A stretch of 64,000 nucleotides of DNA, taken from contig NZ_RJVF01000008.1 of the NCBI RefSeq assembly GCF_003752175.1, positions 186,001 through 250,000 of the forward strand, given 5' to 3'. Positions 8,916-17,646 of this stretch are shown here, in pieces. A program made the translations under genes and the position numbers. Source of the DNA: Comamonas sp. BIGb0124 (GTDB taxonomy: Bacteria > Pseudomonadota > Gammaproteobacteria > Burkholderiales > Burkholderiaceae_C). How positions within the stretch are numbered: position 1 is the first letter of the stretch; each line of letters starts with the position of its first letter. The notes below the pieces were generated by a model. That model searched no databases. It was not told the DNA's origin and saw only the letters and a program-made list of their open reading frames with translations.

Positions 8916-10010
8916 ATGACTGAAAAAACCTTGTTCGAAGCCTACAAGCTGGGCTCGCTGACCTTGAGCAACCGCGTTGTCCTGGCCCCGCTGACACGCA
9001 ATCGGGCCGGCGCCGGCTTGGTGCCCAGCCCGTTGGCTGCGACCTACTACAGCCAAAGGGCTACGGCCGGCTTGTTGATCACCGAGGCCACGCAGGTCTC
9101 CGCACAGGCCCAGGGCTACCAGGACACCCCCGGTCTGTACACCCAGGCGCAGATCGACGGCTGGCGCCAGGTCACCGAGGCCGTGCATGCCAAGGGCGGC
9201 AAGATCTTTGTTCAGCTGTGGCACGTGGGCCGGATCTCGCATGTCGACCTGCAGCCCGGCGGCGGCGCACCGGTGGCCCCTTCGGCCATCCGTGCCGAGA
9301 CCAAGACCTTCGTCAACAACGGCTTCGCCGAGGTGTCCGAGCCGCGTGCGCTCGAGATCGACGAATTGCCGGGCATCGTCGACGACTTTCGTCAGGCCGC
9401 AGCCAACGCGATCGACGCCGGTTTCGACGGCGTGGAGATCCACGGTGCCAACGGCTACCTGCTGGAGCAGTTCCTCAAGGACGGCGCCAATCGGCGCACC
9501 GATGCCTATGGCGGCACCGTCGAGAACCGGGCGCGCCTGGTGCTCGAGGTCGTCAAAGCCGTGGTCGACGAGATCGGTGCCGAGCGTACCGGCATCCGCA
9601 TTTCACCGGTGTCCCCGGCCAATGCCATCTCCAGCAGCGACCCGCAGCCGCAATTCAACTACCTGGTCGAGCAGCTCGATGCACTGGGCATCGTCTACCT
9701 GCATGTGGTCGAAGGGGCCACCGGCGGTCCGCGCGATGTCGCTCCCTTCGACTTCGACGCACTGCGCAAACGTTTCAAGAACACCTACCTCGCCAACAAC
9801 GGCTACGACCTGGATCTGGCGACTTCACGCCTGAACGCCGGCCAGGCCGACCTGTTCGCCTTTGGCCGCCCATTCATCGGCAACCCGGATCTGGTCGAGC
9901 GTCTGAAGGCGGGTGCTCCGCTGGCAGGCTTCAACCCGGCCACGCTGTACGGCGGCGGTGCCGAGGGTTATACCGACTACCCGACGCTGGCCGAAACCCA
10001 GACTCATTGA
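8916..10010 (+). CDS. Old yellow enzyme family alkene reductase (NemA/XenA-like)
   Basis: NAD(P)H:flavin oxidoreductase of 364 residues, an FMN TIM-barrel enzyme that reduces activated alkenes, nitro-esters or similar electrophiles. Seen features are the FMN-binding NRVVLAPLTR near the N-terminus, QLWHVGR (about 99-105), the substrate-binding His/Asn pair in EIHGANGYLL, the following DAYGG tyrosine motif, and the phosphate-binding FGRPFIGNPDL near the C-terminus. ATG 8916 is chosen because it gives the family N-terminus (MTEKTLFEAY) and follows an AAAGAAG ribosome site; longer readings add unrelated residues. Divergent from the defective gntR. Some homologues are named N-ethylmaleimide reductase. 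Confidence 0.92.
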   Translation: MTEKTLFEAYKLGSLTLSNRVVLAPLTRNRAGAGLVPSPLAATYYSQRATAGLLITEATQVSAQAQGYQDTPGLYTQAQIDGWRQVTEAVHAKGGKIFVQLWHVGRISHVDLQPGGGAPVAPSAIRAETKTFVNNGFAEVSEPRALEIDELPGIVDDFRQAAANAIDAGFDGVEIHGANGYLLEQFLKDGANRRTDAYGGTVENRARLVLEVVKAVVDEIGAERTGIRISPVSPANAISSSDPQPQFNYLVEQLDALGIVYLHVVEGATGGPRDVAPFDFDALRKRFKNTYLANNGYDLDLATSRLNAGQADLFAFGRPFIGNPDLVERLKAGAPLAGFNPATLYGGGAEGYTDYPTLAETQTH

Positions 10011-10125
10011 CCTCGGCGGGGCGGCGACGACGCCTTGCCCGTTCGCGGCCGGAGCTGCGCCAAATACAGGCCGCGAGCGCAGCCGGCCGCCCGACTCTCC
10101 CTTCCGATCGCAACGAGGTCCATCC

Positions 10126-10911
10126 ATGCCATCAAGCCCCAGACCCTGGGTACTCGTCACCGGCGCATCGAGCGGGTTCGGTGAAGAGTTCGCCAAACAG
10201 TACGCGCAGCGCGGCCACCCGCTGGTGCTCGTCGCGCGCCGCCTGGATCGACTCGAAGCCCTGGCGCAGTCGCTGCGCCGGCAGTACCCGATCGACATCG
10301 TCGTGGAACAGGTCGACCTCTCGGACATTCCCGCCATTCACGCGCTTCACGCACGGCTCGAGAAGCGGGATATCGCCATCGAGATTCTCATCAACAATGC
10401 AGGACATGGGTTGCAGGGGCCGTTCTTGGACAGTTCGCTGGAACCGGCGCTGTCGATGATCCAACTGGATATCGCAAGCCTCACGGCGATGACCCATGTT
10501 TTCGGCAAGGACATGCAAGTGCGCGGGCGTGGAAAGATCCTGCAGATCGCCAGCATCCTGGCCTTGCAGGGCGTCGAGAACTTCGCCGTCTACTCGGCCG
10601 CCAAGGCCTATGTGCTTCGATTGGGCGAAGCGCTGCACCGGGAATTCAAGCGCGATGGGGTGACGGTGACGACTCTTTGCCCGGGGTTGACGGACACCGG
10701 CTTCGCGAGCGTGGCCGGACAGAGAATCACGCCGCTGATGAAAGCCTTCATGATGACGACACCGCCGGTGGTGCGCGCAGGCATCCACGCCCTCGAAGCG
10801 GGGAGGATCAGCGTCGTTCCTGGGATCGGGAACAAGTTGAACGCTGCGTTCATGTGGGCGACCCCTCGCCGTGTCCATCAGGCCGTCCTGTCCCGAATTC
10901 TGAACGCCTGA
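10126..10911 (+). CDS. Short-chain dehydrogenase/reductase
   Basis: Classical SDR of 261 residues starting at ATG 10126. The cofactor motif TGASSGFG is at residues 13-20, NNAG at about 91-94, a catalytic-serine region IASILAL near 146, and YSAAK at about 159-163. An arginine after the second strand (VARRLDRLEAL) suggests NADP(H). It lies 115 bases behind the old yellow enzyme gene on the same strand and may share its transcript. The substrate is unknown; the sequence is close to the DltE/YqjQ type of general oxidoreductase. Confidence 0.88.
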   Translation: MPSSPRPWVLVTGASSGFGEEFAKQYAQRGHPLVLVARRLDRLEALAQSLRRQYPIDIVVEQVDLSDIPAIHALHARLEKRDIAIEILINNAGHGLQGPFLDSSLEPALSMIQLDIASLTAMTHVFGKDMQVRGRGKILQIASILALQGVENFAVYSAAKAYVLRLGEALHREFKRDGVTVTTLCPGLTDTGFASVAGQRITPLMKAFMMTTPPVVRAGIHALEAGRISVVPGIGNKLNAAFMWATPRRVHQAVLSRILNA

Positions 10912-11159
10912 ACCGGTGCACAGTGGGTCCGTTACCGGCAGGCCCATCAGGACAGACGACCGATCGGCCTGGATGACGCCGTCGAACTGAAGCCGACCTG
11001 CCCGTAGCGCGTGGCTTTTCCGAGCCTGTATGACCCAGCCGCAGCCATGCCAAAGGCTACAGAAGCGTCCGGGAATTGCACCAATTTGGGTTGTGCACCT
11101 ACATAATGCATTTCTCGCATGACTTTATGCACCAAACTAAGGCTTGTCAGGTTTTACCC
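10912..11159 (+). promoter_or_regulatory. Upstream region of gdhA with inverted repeat
   Basis: This 248-base gap holds the gdhA promoter. TGCAC (11077-11081) and GTGCA (11093-11097) form an inverted repeat with an 11-base spacer, and TGCACCAA recurs at 11128. The half-sites resemble those of NtrC, but the 11-base spacing is longer than the usual 7 bases, so the factor is not assigned. There is no strong Shine-Dalgarno sequence before ATG 11160. Confidence 0.3.
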
Positions 11160-12503
11160 ATGAAATACAACAGCGCAGAACACTTCCTCGAGCACGTCGA
11201 ACGCACCAATCCGGGGCAACCGGAGTTCCTGCAGGCGGTCTCCGAGGTCATGGAAAGCTTGTGGCCGTTCATCGGCACGCATCCGAAGTACGCTGAGCAT
11301 GGTCTGCTCGATCGCCTGATCGAACCCGAACGTGCGATCGTGTTTCGTGTGACCTGGGTGGACGACCGGGGCGAGGTGCATGTCAATCGCGGCTACCGCA
11401 TCCAGCACAGTTCGGCGATCGGCCCGTTCAAGGGCGGGCTGCGTTTCCATCCGTCGGTCAATCTGTCGATCCTGAAGTTCCTGGCTTTCGAGCAGACCTT
11501 CAAGAACGCGCTGACCACCCTGCCCATGGGCGGTGGCAAGGGCGGCTCCGACTTCGACCCCAAGGGCAAGAGCCCGTCAGAGGTGATGCGTTTTTGCCAG
11601 GCCTTCGCGCTCGAGCTGCACCGCCATCTGGGCGCCGACACCGATGTGCCCGCGGGCGACATCGGAGTGGGTGGACGGGAAGTGGGTTTCATGGCCGGCA
11701 TGGTCAAGAAGATCACCAATCGGGCCGACTGCGTCTTCACGGGCAAGGGTCTGAGTTTCGGCGGATCGCTGATCCGTCCCGAAGCCACCGGCTACGGCAC
11801 GGTCTACTTCGCCAACGAAATGCTCAAGCGCTCGGGCCGCGATCTGCAGGGCATGCGCGTGAGCGTCTCGGGCTCGGGCAACGTGGCCCAGTATGCGATC
11901 GAAAAGGCCCTGGCACTCGGCGCCCGGGTGATCACGGCTTCGGACTCGAGCGGCACGGTGCTCGACGAACAGGGCTTCACCCCTGAAAAACTCGAGATCC
12001 TCATGGAAGTGAAGAACCAGCAGTACGGCCGCGTGAGCGACTACGCAGAACGCGTGGGCGCCCGATTCCTGCCCGGCCAGAAGCCCTGGCAGGTCGCCGC
12101 CGATGTCGCCCTGCCCTGCGCGACACAGAACGAACTCGACGGCGAAGCCGCACGGGAACTGGTCAAGAACGGCGTGCAGTGCGTGGCCGAGGGCGCCAAC
12201 ATGCCCAGCACGCTCGAAGCCATCCGTGTGTTCGAGTCGAACGGCGTGCTGTATGCGCCGGGCAAGGCCAGCAATGCCGGCGGCGTGGCGACCTCGGGCC
12301 TGGAAATGAGCCAGAACGCCGCGCGCCTGTCGTGGCCGCGTGAAGAGGTCGATGCCCGCCTGCTGCAGATCATGCAGGGTATCCACGAGGCCTGCATCAC
12401 GCACGGCGAGGACCGCGAAGGGCGCGTCAGCTATGTGCGCGGCGCCAACATCGCCGGTTTCGTCAAGGTGGCCGACGCCATGCTGGCCCAGGGCTTGACC
12501 TGA
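11160..12503 (+). CDS. gdhA: NADP-specific glutamate dehydrogenase
   Basis: Cytosolic hexameric glutamate dehydrogenase that aminates 2-oxoglutarate to glutamate with NADPH for ammonium assimilation. At 447 residues it has the same length as Escherichia coli GdhA, which supports ATG 11160 rather than the longer reading to 11076. Conserved stretches are GPFKGGLRFHPSVN, the substrate-lysine region LPMGGGKGGSDFDPKGK, the catalytic segment DVPAGDIGVGGREVG, and the dinucleotide-binding SGSGNVAQYA. It stands alone, followed by a convergent terminator. Confidence 0.96.
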   Translation: MKYNSAEHFLEHVERTNPGQPEFLQAVSEVMESLWPFIGTHPKYAEHGLLDRLIEPERAIVFRVTWVDDRGEVHVNRGYRIQHSSAIGPFKGGLRFHPSVNLSILKFLAFEQTFKNALTTLPMGGGKGGSDFDPKGKSPSEVMRFCQAFALELHRHLGADTDVPAGDIGVGGREVGFMAGMVKKITNRADCVFTGKGLSFGGSLIRPEATGYGTVYFANEMLKRSGRDLQGMRVSVSGSGNVAQYAIEKALALGARVITASDSSGTVLDEQGFTPEKLEILMEVKNQQYGRVSDYAERVGARFLPGQKPWQVAADVALPCATQNELDGEAARELVKNGVQCVAEGANMPSTLEAIRVFESNGVLYAPGKASNAGGVATSGLEMSQNAARLSWPREEVDARLLQIMQGIHEACITHGEDREGRVSYVRGANIAGFVKVADAMLAQGLT

Positions 12504-12514
12504 GCTGCAGGTCA
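12496..12514 (+). terminator. Hairpin overlapping the gdhA stop codon
   Basis: A perfect 7-bp inverted repeat, TGACCTG-AGCTG-CAGGTCA, spans the stop codon at 12501-12503. It may add to termination or protect the 3' end; no T-run follows. Confidence 0.3.
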
Positions 12515-12525
12515 TGAGGTGACGT

Positions 12526-12547
12526 CCCCGAGTCCAGCGGACCGGGG
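12526..12547. terminator. Convergent terminator hairpin between gdhA and the LysR gene
   Basis: CCCCG-A-GTCC-AGC-GGAC-CGGGG forms a 9-bp GC stem with a single bulged A and a 3-base loop. It lies midway between two convergent genes (ends at 12503 and 12596) and could act in both directions, though no clear T-run is present. Confidence 0.4.
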
Positions 12548-12595
12548 GCGAAGCAGGCCGGCACATGCAGCCGATCGTTGGCCACCGGCCTTTGT

Positions 12596-13507
12596 TCACT
12601 GGCCTTTCTTGAATTCCCGGACGACGAAGTCCACGAACGACCGCACACGGCTGGTCGACCTGTGGTGCTCTGGATAGACCACGTAGATATCGGCATTGGG
12701 CGTCGCGTATTGCGGCAGCACCGGCACCAGCCGGCCGCTGCGCAGGTAACGTTGAATGTCCCACTCGGCACGCATCAGGATGCCGTGTCCGTCGAGTGCC
12801 CACCTGACCGCGATCTCGCCGTCGTTGGTCGACAGATTGCCACGGGTCTTGATGGCCTGTTCCTGGCCGTCCGGCTTGGTCGTGCGCAGACGCCACAGCC
12901 CGTAAGCCTCCGAGCCTTGCCGGATGCCGATGCAGTTGTGGTTCATCAGATCCGCAGGCGTCTTCGGCAGGCCGTGTTTCTTGAGGTAGACCGGCGACGC
13001 GCACAGCATGCGCCGGTTCGACGCCAGCTTGGCGGCAATGACACGAGCGTCCGGCGGCTCGCCGAAACGGATGCAGGCGTCGAAGGCATCCTCGGTCACC
13101 GGCGGCGGATTCACGGACAGCTGCAATTGCACTTCGACGGAGGGATGTTTTGCTGTGAAGCGAGAGATCAGGGGCGCGATGTGCGTGCGCCCGAAACCGA
13201 GCGTGGCATTCACGCGGACCAGTCCCGTGGGCGTGGCCATGGCCATGCCGAGCTGATGTTCGAGCTCGCCGATCTGGCCCAGGATCTTTCGCGCGTGGTC
13301 CAGATACAGCTCCCCCTCCGGCGTCAGGCTCATGCGCCTGCTCGTCCGATGCAGCAGCAGCGTGCCGATTCTCTGCTCCATCTGCGACAGGTGCTTGCTG
13401 ACGGCTGCCGTGGTGACCCCCAGCTCCCTGGCCGCCGCACTGAGGCTGCCCGAGCCTCCGACACTCGCGAAGAAGGACAGGTCGGCCGGTTCTATGAGGG
13501 TTTTCAT
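12596..13507 (-). CDS. LysR-family regulator, DmlR/TtuA-like
   Basis: LysR regulator of 303 residues with helix-turn-helix SGSLSAAARELGVTTAAVSKHL (read around residues 18-40) and a substrate domain containing VNATLGFGR and DACIRFGEPPD. It is divergent from the tartrate/D-malate dehydrogenase gene, the arrangement seen for dmlR-dmlA in Escherichia coli and ttuA in Agrobacterium, so it probably activates the ttuCDE operon in response to tartrate or D-malate. The promoter gap is 110 bases (13508-13617). Confidence 0.9.
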   Translation of the reverse strand: MKTLIEPADLSFFASVGGSGSLSAAARELGVTTAAVSKHLSQMEQRIGTLLLHRTSRRMSLTPEGELYLDHARKILGQIGELEHQLGMAMATPTGLVRVNATLGFGRTHIAPLISRFTAKHPSVEVQLQLSVNPPPVTEDAFDACIRFGEPPDARVIAAKLASNRRMLCASPVYLKKHGLPKTPADLMNHNCIGIRQGSEAYGLWRLRTTKPDGQEQAIKTRGNLSTNDGEIAVRWALDGHGILMRAEWDIQRYLRSGRLVPVLPQYATPNADIYVVYPEHHRSTSRVRSFVDFVVREFKKGQ

Positions 13508-13617
13508 GGTCGATCGTTAACTTTTTCTTAAAGACGCTTTGAATGTACACCTGATCGTTCCAGGCTCCTGCTGCTTAAAGTTCAGTCACTCTTACTTTTC
13601 AGCTTCAGGAAACACAC
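13508..13617. promoter_or_regulatory. Divergent promoter region, LysR / ttuC
   Basis: GATCGTT is followed by CTTAAAG twice in this 110-base gap, once next to the LysR start and once next to ttuC, with different spacing (8 and 14 bases). These may be the half-sites of the LysR regulator; the evidence is positional only. Confidence 0.3.
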
Positions 13618-14706
13618 GTGAAGACCTACTCGATCGCAACCATCCCGGGAGACGGCATCGGCAAGGAAGTGGTGCCCGCAGGCCGCCTGGTCCTTGAGAC
13701 CCTGGCCAAGACGTCCAAGCGTTTCCGCTTCGAGTTCGAAGACTTCGACTGGGGGGGCGACTACTACCGCAAACACGGCGTGATGATGCCGGCAGACGGC
13801 CTGGACGCACTGCGTGACAAGGATGCGATCCTGTTCGGATCGGCCGGCGATCCCGATATCCCGGATCACATCACGCTCTGGGGCCTGCGCCTGAAGATCT
13901 GCCAGGGCTTCGACCAGTACGCCAACGTGCGCCCGACCCGCATCCTGCCCGGCATCGACGGGCCGCTCAAGCGGTGCAAGCCCGAAGATCTGAACTGGGT
14001 CATCGTGCGCGAGAACACCGAAGGCGAGTACTCGGGTGTCGGCGGCCGCGTGCACCAGGGGCACCCGATCGAAGCCGCCACGGATGTCTCGATGATGACG
14101 CGTGTCGGCGTCGAGCGTGTCATCCGCTTTGCGTTCAAGCTGGCCCAGTCCCGGCCTCGCAAGCTGCTGACCGTCATCACCAAGAGCAATGCGCAGCGCC
14201 ACGCCATGGTGATGTGGGACGAGATCGCACTGGAAGTCTCGCGCGATTTCCCGGATGTCCGGTGGGACAAGGAAATCGTGGATGCGGCGACGGCGCGCAT
14301 GGTCAATCGGCCATCGACGCTGGACACCATCGTGGCGACCAACCTGCACGCCGACATCCTGAGCGATCTGGCGGCAGCGCTGGCGGGCAGCCTGGGCATC
14401 GCACCGACGGGCAACATCGATCCCGAACGCCGTTACCCCTCGATGTTCGAGCCGATTCATGGCTCAGCCTTCGACATCATGGGCAAGGGACTGGCCAATC
14501 CGGTCGGTACTTTCTGGTCGGTGGTCATGCTGCTCGAACATCTCGGCGAACAGGAAGCCGCAGACCGCGTCATGCGCGCCATCGAAAGCGTCACGGCCAC
14601 GCCTACGCTGCACACCGGCGACCTGGGCGGCAAGGCCTCGACCGCTCAAGTGACTCAGGCGGTGTGCGAGTACTTGAGTGCCGGCATCTCGTTGAAAGCG
14701 GCTTGA
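13618..14706 (+). CDS. ttuC: Tartrate dehydrogenase / D-malate dehydrogenase
   Basis: Beta-decarboxylating dehydrogenase of 362 residues, a cytosolic metal- and NAD-dependent enzyme of the isopropylmalate dehydrogenase fold that acts on tartrate (giving oxaloglycolate or, by decarboxylation, D-glycerate) and D-malate. Seen: IPGDGIGKEV at the N-terminus, LFGSAGDPD near 80, the NVRP arginine segment near 103, the substrate-lysine segment ITKSNAQRH, metal-binding LHADILSDLAA, and EPIHGSAFDI with the NAD region. GTG start at 13618. It is the first gene of a run with a glycerate kinase and a pyruvate kinase, which supports the tartrate role over leucine synthesis. Confidence 0.9.
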   Translation: MKTYSIATIPGDGIGKEVVPAGRLVLETLAKTSKRFRFEFEDFDWGGDYYRKHGVMMPADGLDALRDKDAILFGSAGDPDIPDHITLWGLRLKICQGFDQYANVRPTRILPGIDGPLKRCKPEDLNWVIVRENTEGEYSGVGGRVHQGHPIEAATDVSMMTRVGVERVIRFAFKLAQSRPRKLLTVITKSNAQRHAMVMWDEIALEVSRDFPDVRWDKEIVDAATARMVNRPSTLDTIVATNLHADILSDLAAALAGSLGIAPTGNIDPERRYPSMFEPIHGSAFDIMGKGLANPVGTFWSVVMLLEHLGEQEAADRVMRAIESVTATPTLHTGDLGGKASTAQVTQAVCEYLSAGISLKAA

Positions 14707-14746
14707 TCCGAGGTTCGCACGGCAAGCGTGCCGGTTCCATTCAGGC

Positions 14747-16042
14747 ATGGACATGATTGAACAAAAAACACCCGCAGGGTCGACTCCCGAGCCCCGGGAT
14801 CTGCTGCGCGACATGTTCGATGCGGCGATCGCGCAAGCTCAGCCGAGCCGGCAGATTCCCTTGAATCTTCCGCCGCCGCCGTCGGGCCGGCTGATCGTCA
14901 TCGGGGCCGGCAAGGCGTCGGCCGCCATGGCGTGCGCATTCGAGACGGCATGGCCGGGGCCGTTGAGCGGGCTGGTGGTGACTCGTCATGGTTATGCCGT
15001 GGCCTGTGAACGCATCGAGATCGTCGAGGCGGCGCACCCGGTGCCCGATGCCTGCGGAGCCGAGGCCGCCCGGCGCATGATGGCCATGGTCGAGGGTCTG
15101 GGGCCGGACGACCTGGTCGTCTGCCTGATCTCGGGCGGCGGCTCGTCGCTGCTGCCCCTGCCCTTGCCGGGCATGACGCTGGAAGACGAACAGGACATCG
15201 CCCGCCAGTTGCTGCGCAGCGGGGCCGGCATCCAGGAGATGAATGTGGTTCGCCGGCACCTGTCCGGCATCAAGGGGGGCCGGCTGGCGGCCGCCTGCCA
15301 TCCGGCGCGGGTCTTCAATCTCGTCCTTTCGGACGTGCCGGGCGATCGCCCTTGCGACATCGCCTCCGGTCCCACCGTGGCCGACCCGAGCACCTGCGCC
15401 GAGGCCCTCGATGTGCTTCGGCGTTATGCGATCGAAGTCGGCGCCCCGGTGCTGGATGCCCTGCAAAGCGGCCGCGCGGAAACCCTCAAGCCCGGCGACC
15501 CGCGCTTGCCCCGCATCGAGACCCGGCTGATCGCCACGCCGCAGGCATCGCTCGAAGCCGCGGCCCGGGTCGCGCGCGCGGCCGGCCTGCCCGCTCACAT
15601 TCTGGGCGACTCCATCGAGGGTGAGGCGCGCACGGTGGGCCAGGTGCATGCCGGGCTGGCGCTGCAGGTCAGGCAGCACCGGCAGCCGTTTGTGCCGCCC
15701 TGCGTGCTGATCTCGGGCGGCGAGACCACGGTGACGGTGCGAGGCACCGGACGCGGTGGGCGCAACGTCGAATTCCTGTTGGCCCTGGCCATCGCGCTGC
15801 GCGACGTGTCCGCGGTCCACGCCCTTGCGGCCGACACCGACGGGGTCGACGGGCAGGAAGAGATCGCCGGCGCTTTCATCGGGCCGGACACGCTGCCGCG
15901 CGCAGAGCGACTGGGCCTGCGGGCGCGTGACCATCTGGACGACAACGATGGCCATGGCTTTTTCGAGGCGCTCGGCGACGCCGTCGTCACCGGGCCCACC
16001 TTGACCAATGTGAATGACTTCCGAGCCATTCTGATTCTTTGA
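14747..16042 (+). CDS. ttuD: Glycerate 2-kinase / TtuD-type MOFRL family protein
   Basis: Protein of 431 residues of the GckA/TtuD family (older name hydroxypyruvate reductase), now known in most cases to phosphorylate D-glycerate to 2-phosphoglycerate. Residues 10-235 form the first domain with the glycine-rich VIGAGKASAAMA and ISGGGSSLLPLP motifs; the C-terminal MOFRL domain has SGGETTVTV, GRGGRNVEF and DTDGVDG. The start at ATG 14747 has a second in-frame ATG six bases later. Placed 40 bases after ttuC, it would take the glycerate that TtuC makes from tartrate. Confidence 0.88.
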   Translation: MDMIEQKTPAGSTPEPRDLLRDMFDAAIAQAQPSRQIPLNLPPPPSGRLIVIGAGKASAAMACAFETAWPGPLSGLVVTRHGYAVACERIEIVEAAHPVPDACGAEAARRMMAMVEGLGPDDLVVCLISGGGSSLLPLPLPGMTLEDEQDIARQLLRSGAGIQEMNVVRRHLSGIKGGRLAAACHPARVFNLVLSDVPGDRPCDIASGPTVADPSTCAEALDVLRRYAIEVGAPVLDALQSGRAETLKPGDPRLPRIETRLIATPQASLEAAARVARAAGLPAHILGDSIEGEARTVGQVHAGLALQVRQHRQPFVPPCVLISGGETTVTVRGTGRGGRNVEFLLALAIALRDVSAVHALAADTDGVDGQEEIAGAFIGPDTLPRAERLGLRARDHLDDNDGHGFFEALGDAVVTGPTLTNVNDFRAILIL

Positions 16043-16075
16043 GCGGGTTCGACCGCTTAGCCAGGAAAGACCCCC

Positions 16076-17515
16076 ATGAACCGCTGCAAACAAGCCAAGA
16101 TCGTTGCGACACTGGGACCGGCCACGTCGGACAAGGCGCTTGTGAGAGCCCTGGTCGAGGCTGGAGCCAATGTGTTCCGACTGAACTTCAGCCACGGCAG
16201 TCACGCCGATCATCGGCGCCGGCACGCCATGATCCGTGAACTCGAAGCGGAGACGGGCCGGCCGATCGGCGTGCTGCTCGATCTGCAGGGGCCCAAGCTG
16301 CGTGTCGGGACCTTCTCTGCCGGACGCATCGATCTGCGGCAAGGCCAGTCCTTCCGCCTGGACATGGATCGCGAGCGCCCCGGCGACGAGAGCCGTGTCT
16401 CGCTGCCGCATCCCGAGATCTTCAACGCACTGCAAACCGGCACCGACCTGTTGCTCGACGACGGCAAACTGCGGTTGCGTGTGCTGCGGCACGGCGCCGG
16501 TTTTGCCGACACCGAAGTGCTCGTCGGCGGTGTGCTGAGCGACCGCAAGGGGGTCAATGTGCCGGGTGTCGTGCTGCCGATTTCGGCGCTCACCGCCAAG
16601 GACAGGGAGGACCTGCTGTTCGGTCTGCAACTGGGTGTGGACTGGGTGGCTCTCTCCTTTGTGCAGCGCGCAGCGGACATCACCGAAGTCCGCGAACTGG
16701 TCGGCGACCGGGCGGGCATCGTGGCCAAGCTCGAGAAGCCGGCGGCCATCGAGGCGCTCGATGCCATCGTCGCCGAGACCGATGCGGTCATGGTGGCGCG
16801 CGGCGACCTCGGCGTGGAGCTCCCGGCCGAGCAGATTCCGGTGATTCAGCGCCGCATCGTCAGGGCTTGCCGGCAACTCGGGCGCCCTGTGATCGTCGCG
16901 ACTCAGATGCTGGAATCGATGGTCGCGTCCCCGGTGCCGACACGGGCGGAAGCATCCGATGTCGCAACCGCGATCTACGAGGGGGCCGATGCCGTGATGC
17001 TGTCCGCTGAATCCGCATCCGGCAAATACCCGCTGGAAGCCGTGCAGATCATGCGCAAGATCATCTTGCATTGCGAATCCGACCCGAGCTACCGCGACGG
17101 CATCGAGGCGAACGGTTCGGTCTCCCAGGCCGTGGCCGCGGATGCCATCGGACTGGCGATGCGCCATGTCATCTCGCTGCTGGGCGCGCCCGCGACCGTG
17201 GCGTTCACGACTTCCGGCTACTCCGCGATCCGCATGGCCAGGGAACGCCCCAGGGCACCCATCGTCGGCATCACGCCCTTGTCGGCCACCGCACGCCGGC
17301 TCTGCCTGGTCTGGGGCGTGCATCCGGTGGTGAGCCCCAACTTGAAAGACAGCTCGAGCGTCGACGAGATGACCGAAGTCGCCGAACGCACGGTCCAAGC
17401 GCAAGGCTTTGCGCAGGCGGGGCAGAACATCGTGATCTCGGCGGGCATGCCGTTCGCCGTGCCGGGAACCACCAACCTCCTGAAGATCGCCGTCGTCAGA
17501 AGTCGTGTGGCGTGA
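16076..17515 (+). CDS. ttuE: Pyruvate kinase
   Basis: Pyruvate kinase of 479 residues, making pyruvate and ATP from phosphoenolpyruvate. The active-site blocks FRLNFSHG (about 34-41), LDLQGPKLRVG, the lysine segment AKLEKPAAIE, VARGDLGVELP and the MLESM / TRAEASDVATA segment are all present, followed by the C-terminal allosteric-type domain. It lies 33 bases behind ttuD, so it is best read as the TtuE-type isoenzyme of the tartrate pathway; with 2-phosphoglycerate from TtuD, only the housekeeping enolase is needed in between. Confidence 0.9.
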   Translation: MNRCKQAKIVATLGPATSDKALVRALVEAGANVFRLNFSHGSHADHRRRHAMIRELEAETGRPIGVLLDLQGPKLRVGTFSAGRIDLRQGQSFRLDMDRERPGDESRVSLPHPEIFNALQTGTDLLLDDGKLRLRVLRHGAGFADTEVLVGGVLSDRKGVNVPGVVLPISALTAKDREDLLFGLQLGVDWVALSFVQRAADITEVRELVGDRAGIVAKLEKPAAIEALDAIVAETDAVMVARGDLGVELPAEQIPVIQRRIVRACRQLGRPVIVATQMLESMVASPVPTRAEASDVATAIYEGADAVMLSAESASGKYPLEAVQIMRKIILHCESDPSYRDGIEANGSVSQAVAADAIGLAMRHVISLLGAPATVAFTTSGYSAIRMARERPRAPIVGITPLSATARRLCLVWGVHPVVSPNLKDSSSVDEMTEVAERTVQAQGFAQAGQNIVISAGMPFAVPGTTNLLKIAVVRSRVA

Positions 17516-17646
17516 GCGAACGGGCGATCGAGCCTGCGACGCCAAGATCGTTCCGGTCCGATGTGTGACTGCATCGAACCGGCTACCGGTACCGGCGAGG
17601 GCCGGACAGCAAAAAAGAATGCGCCCCCGCGCAGATGGAGACAAAC

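Noticed and set aside
11077-11097. NtrC site upstream of gdhA
   Set aside because: Half-sites TGCAC/GTGCA are right but the spacing is 11 instead of about 7 bases and no clear sigma-54 element was found; kept only as an unnamed inverted repeat.
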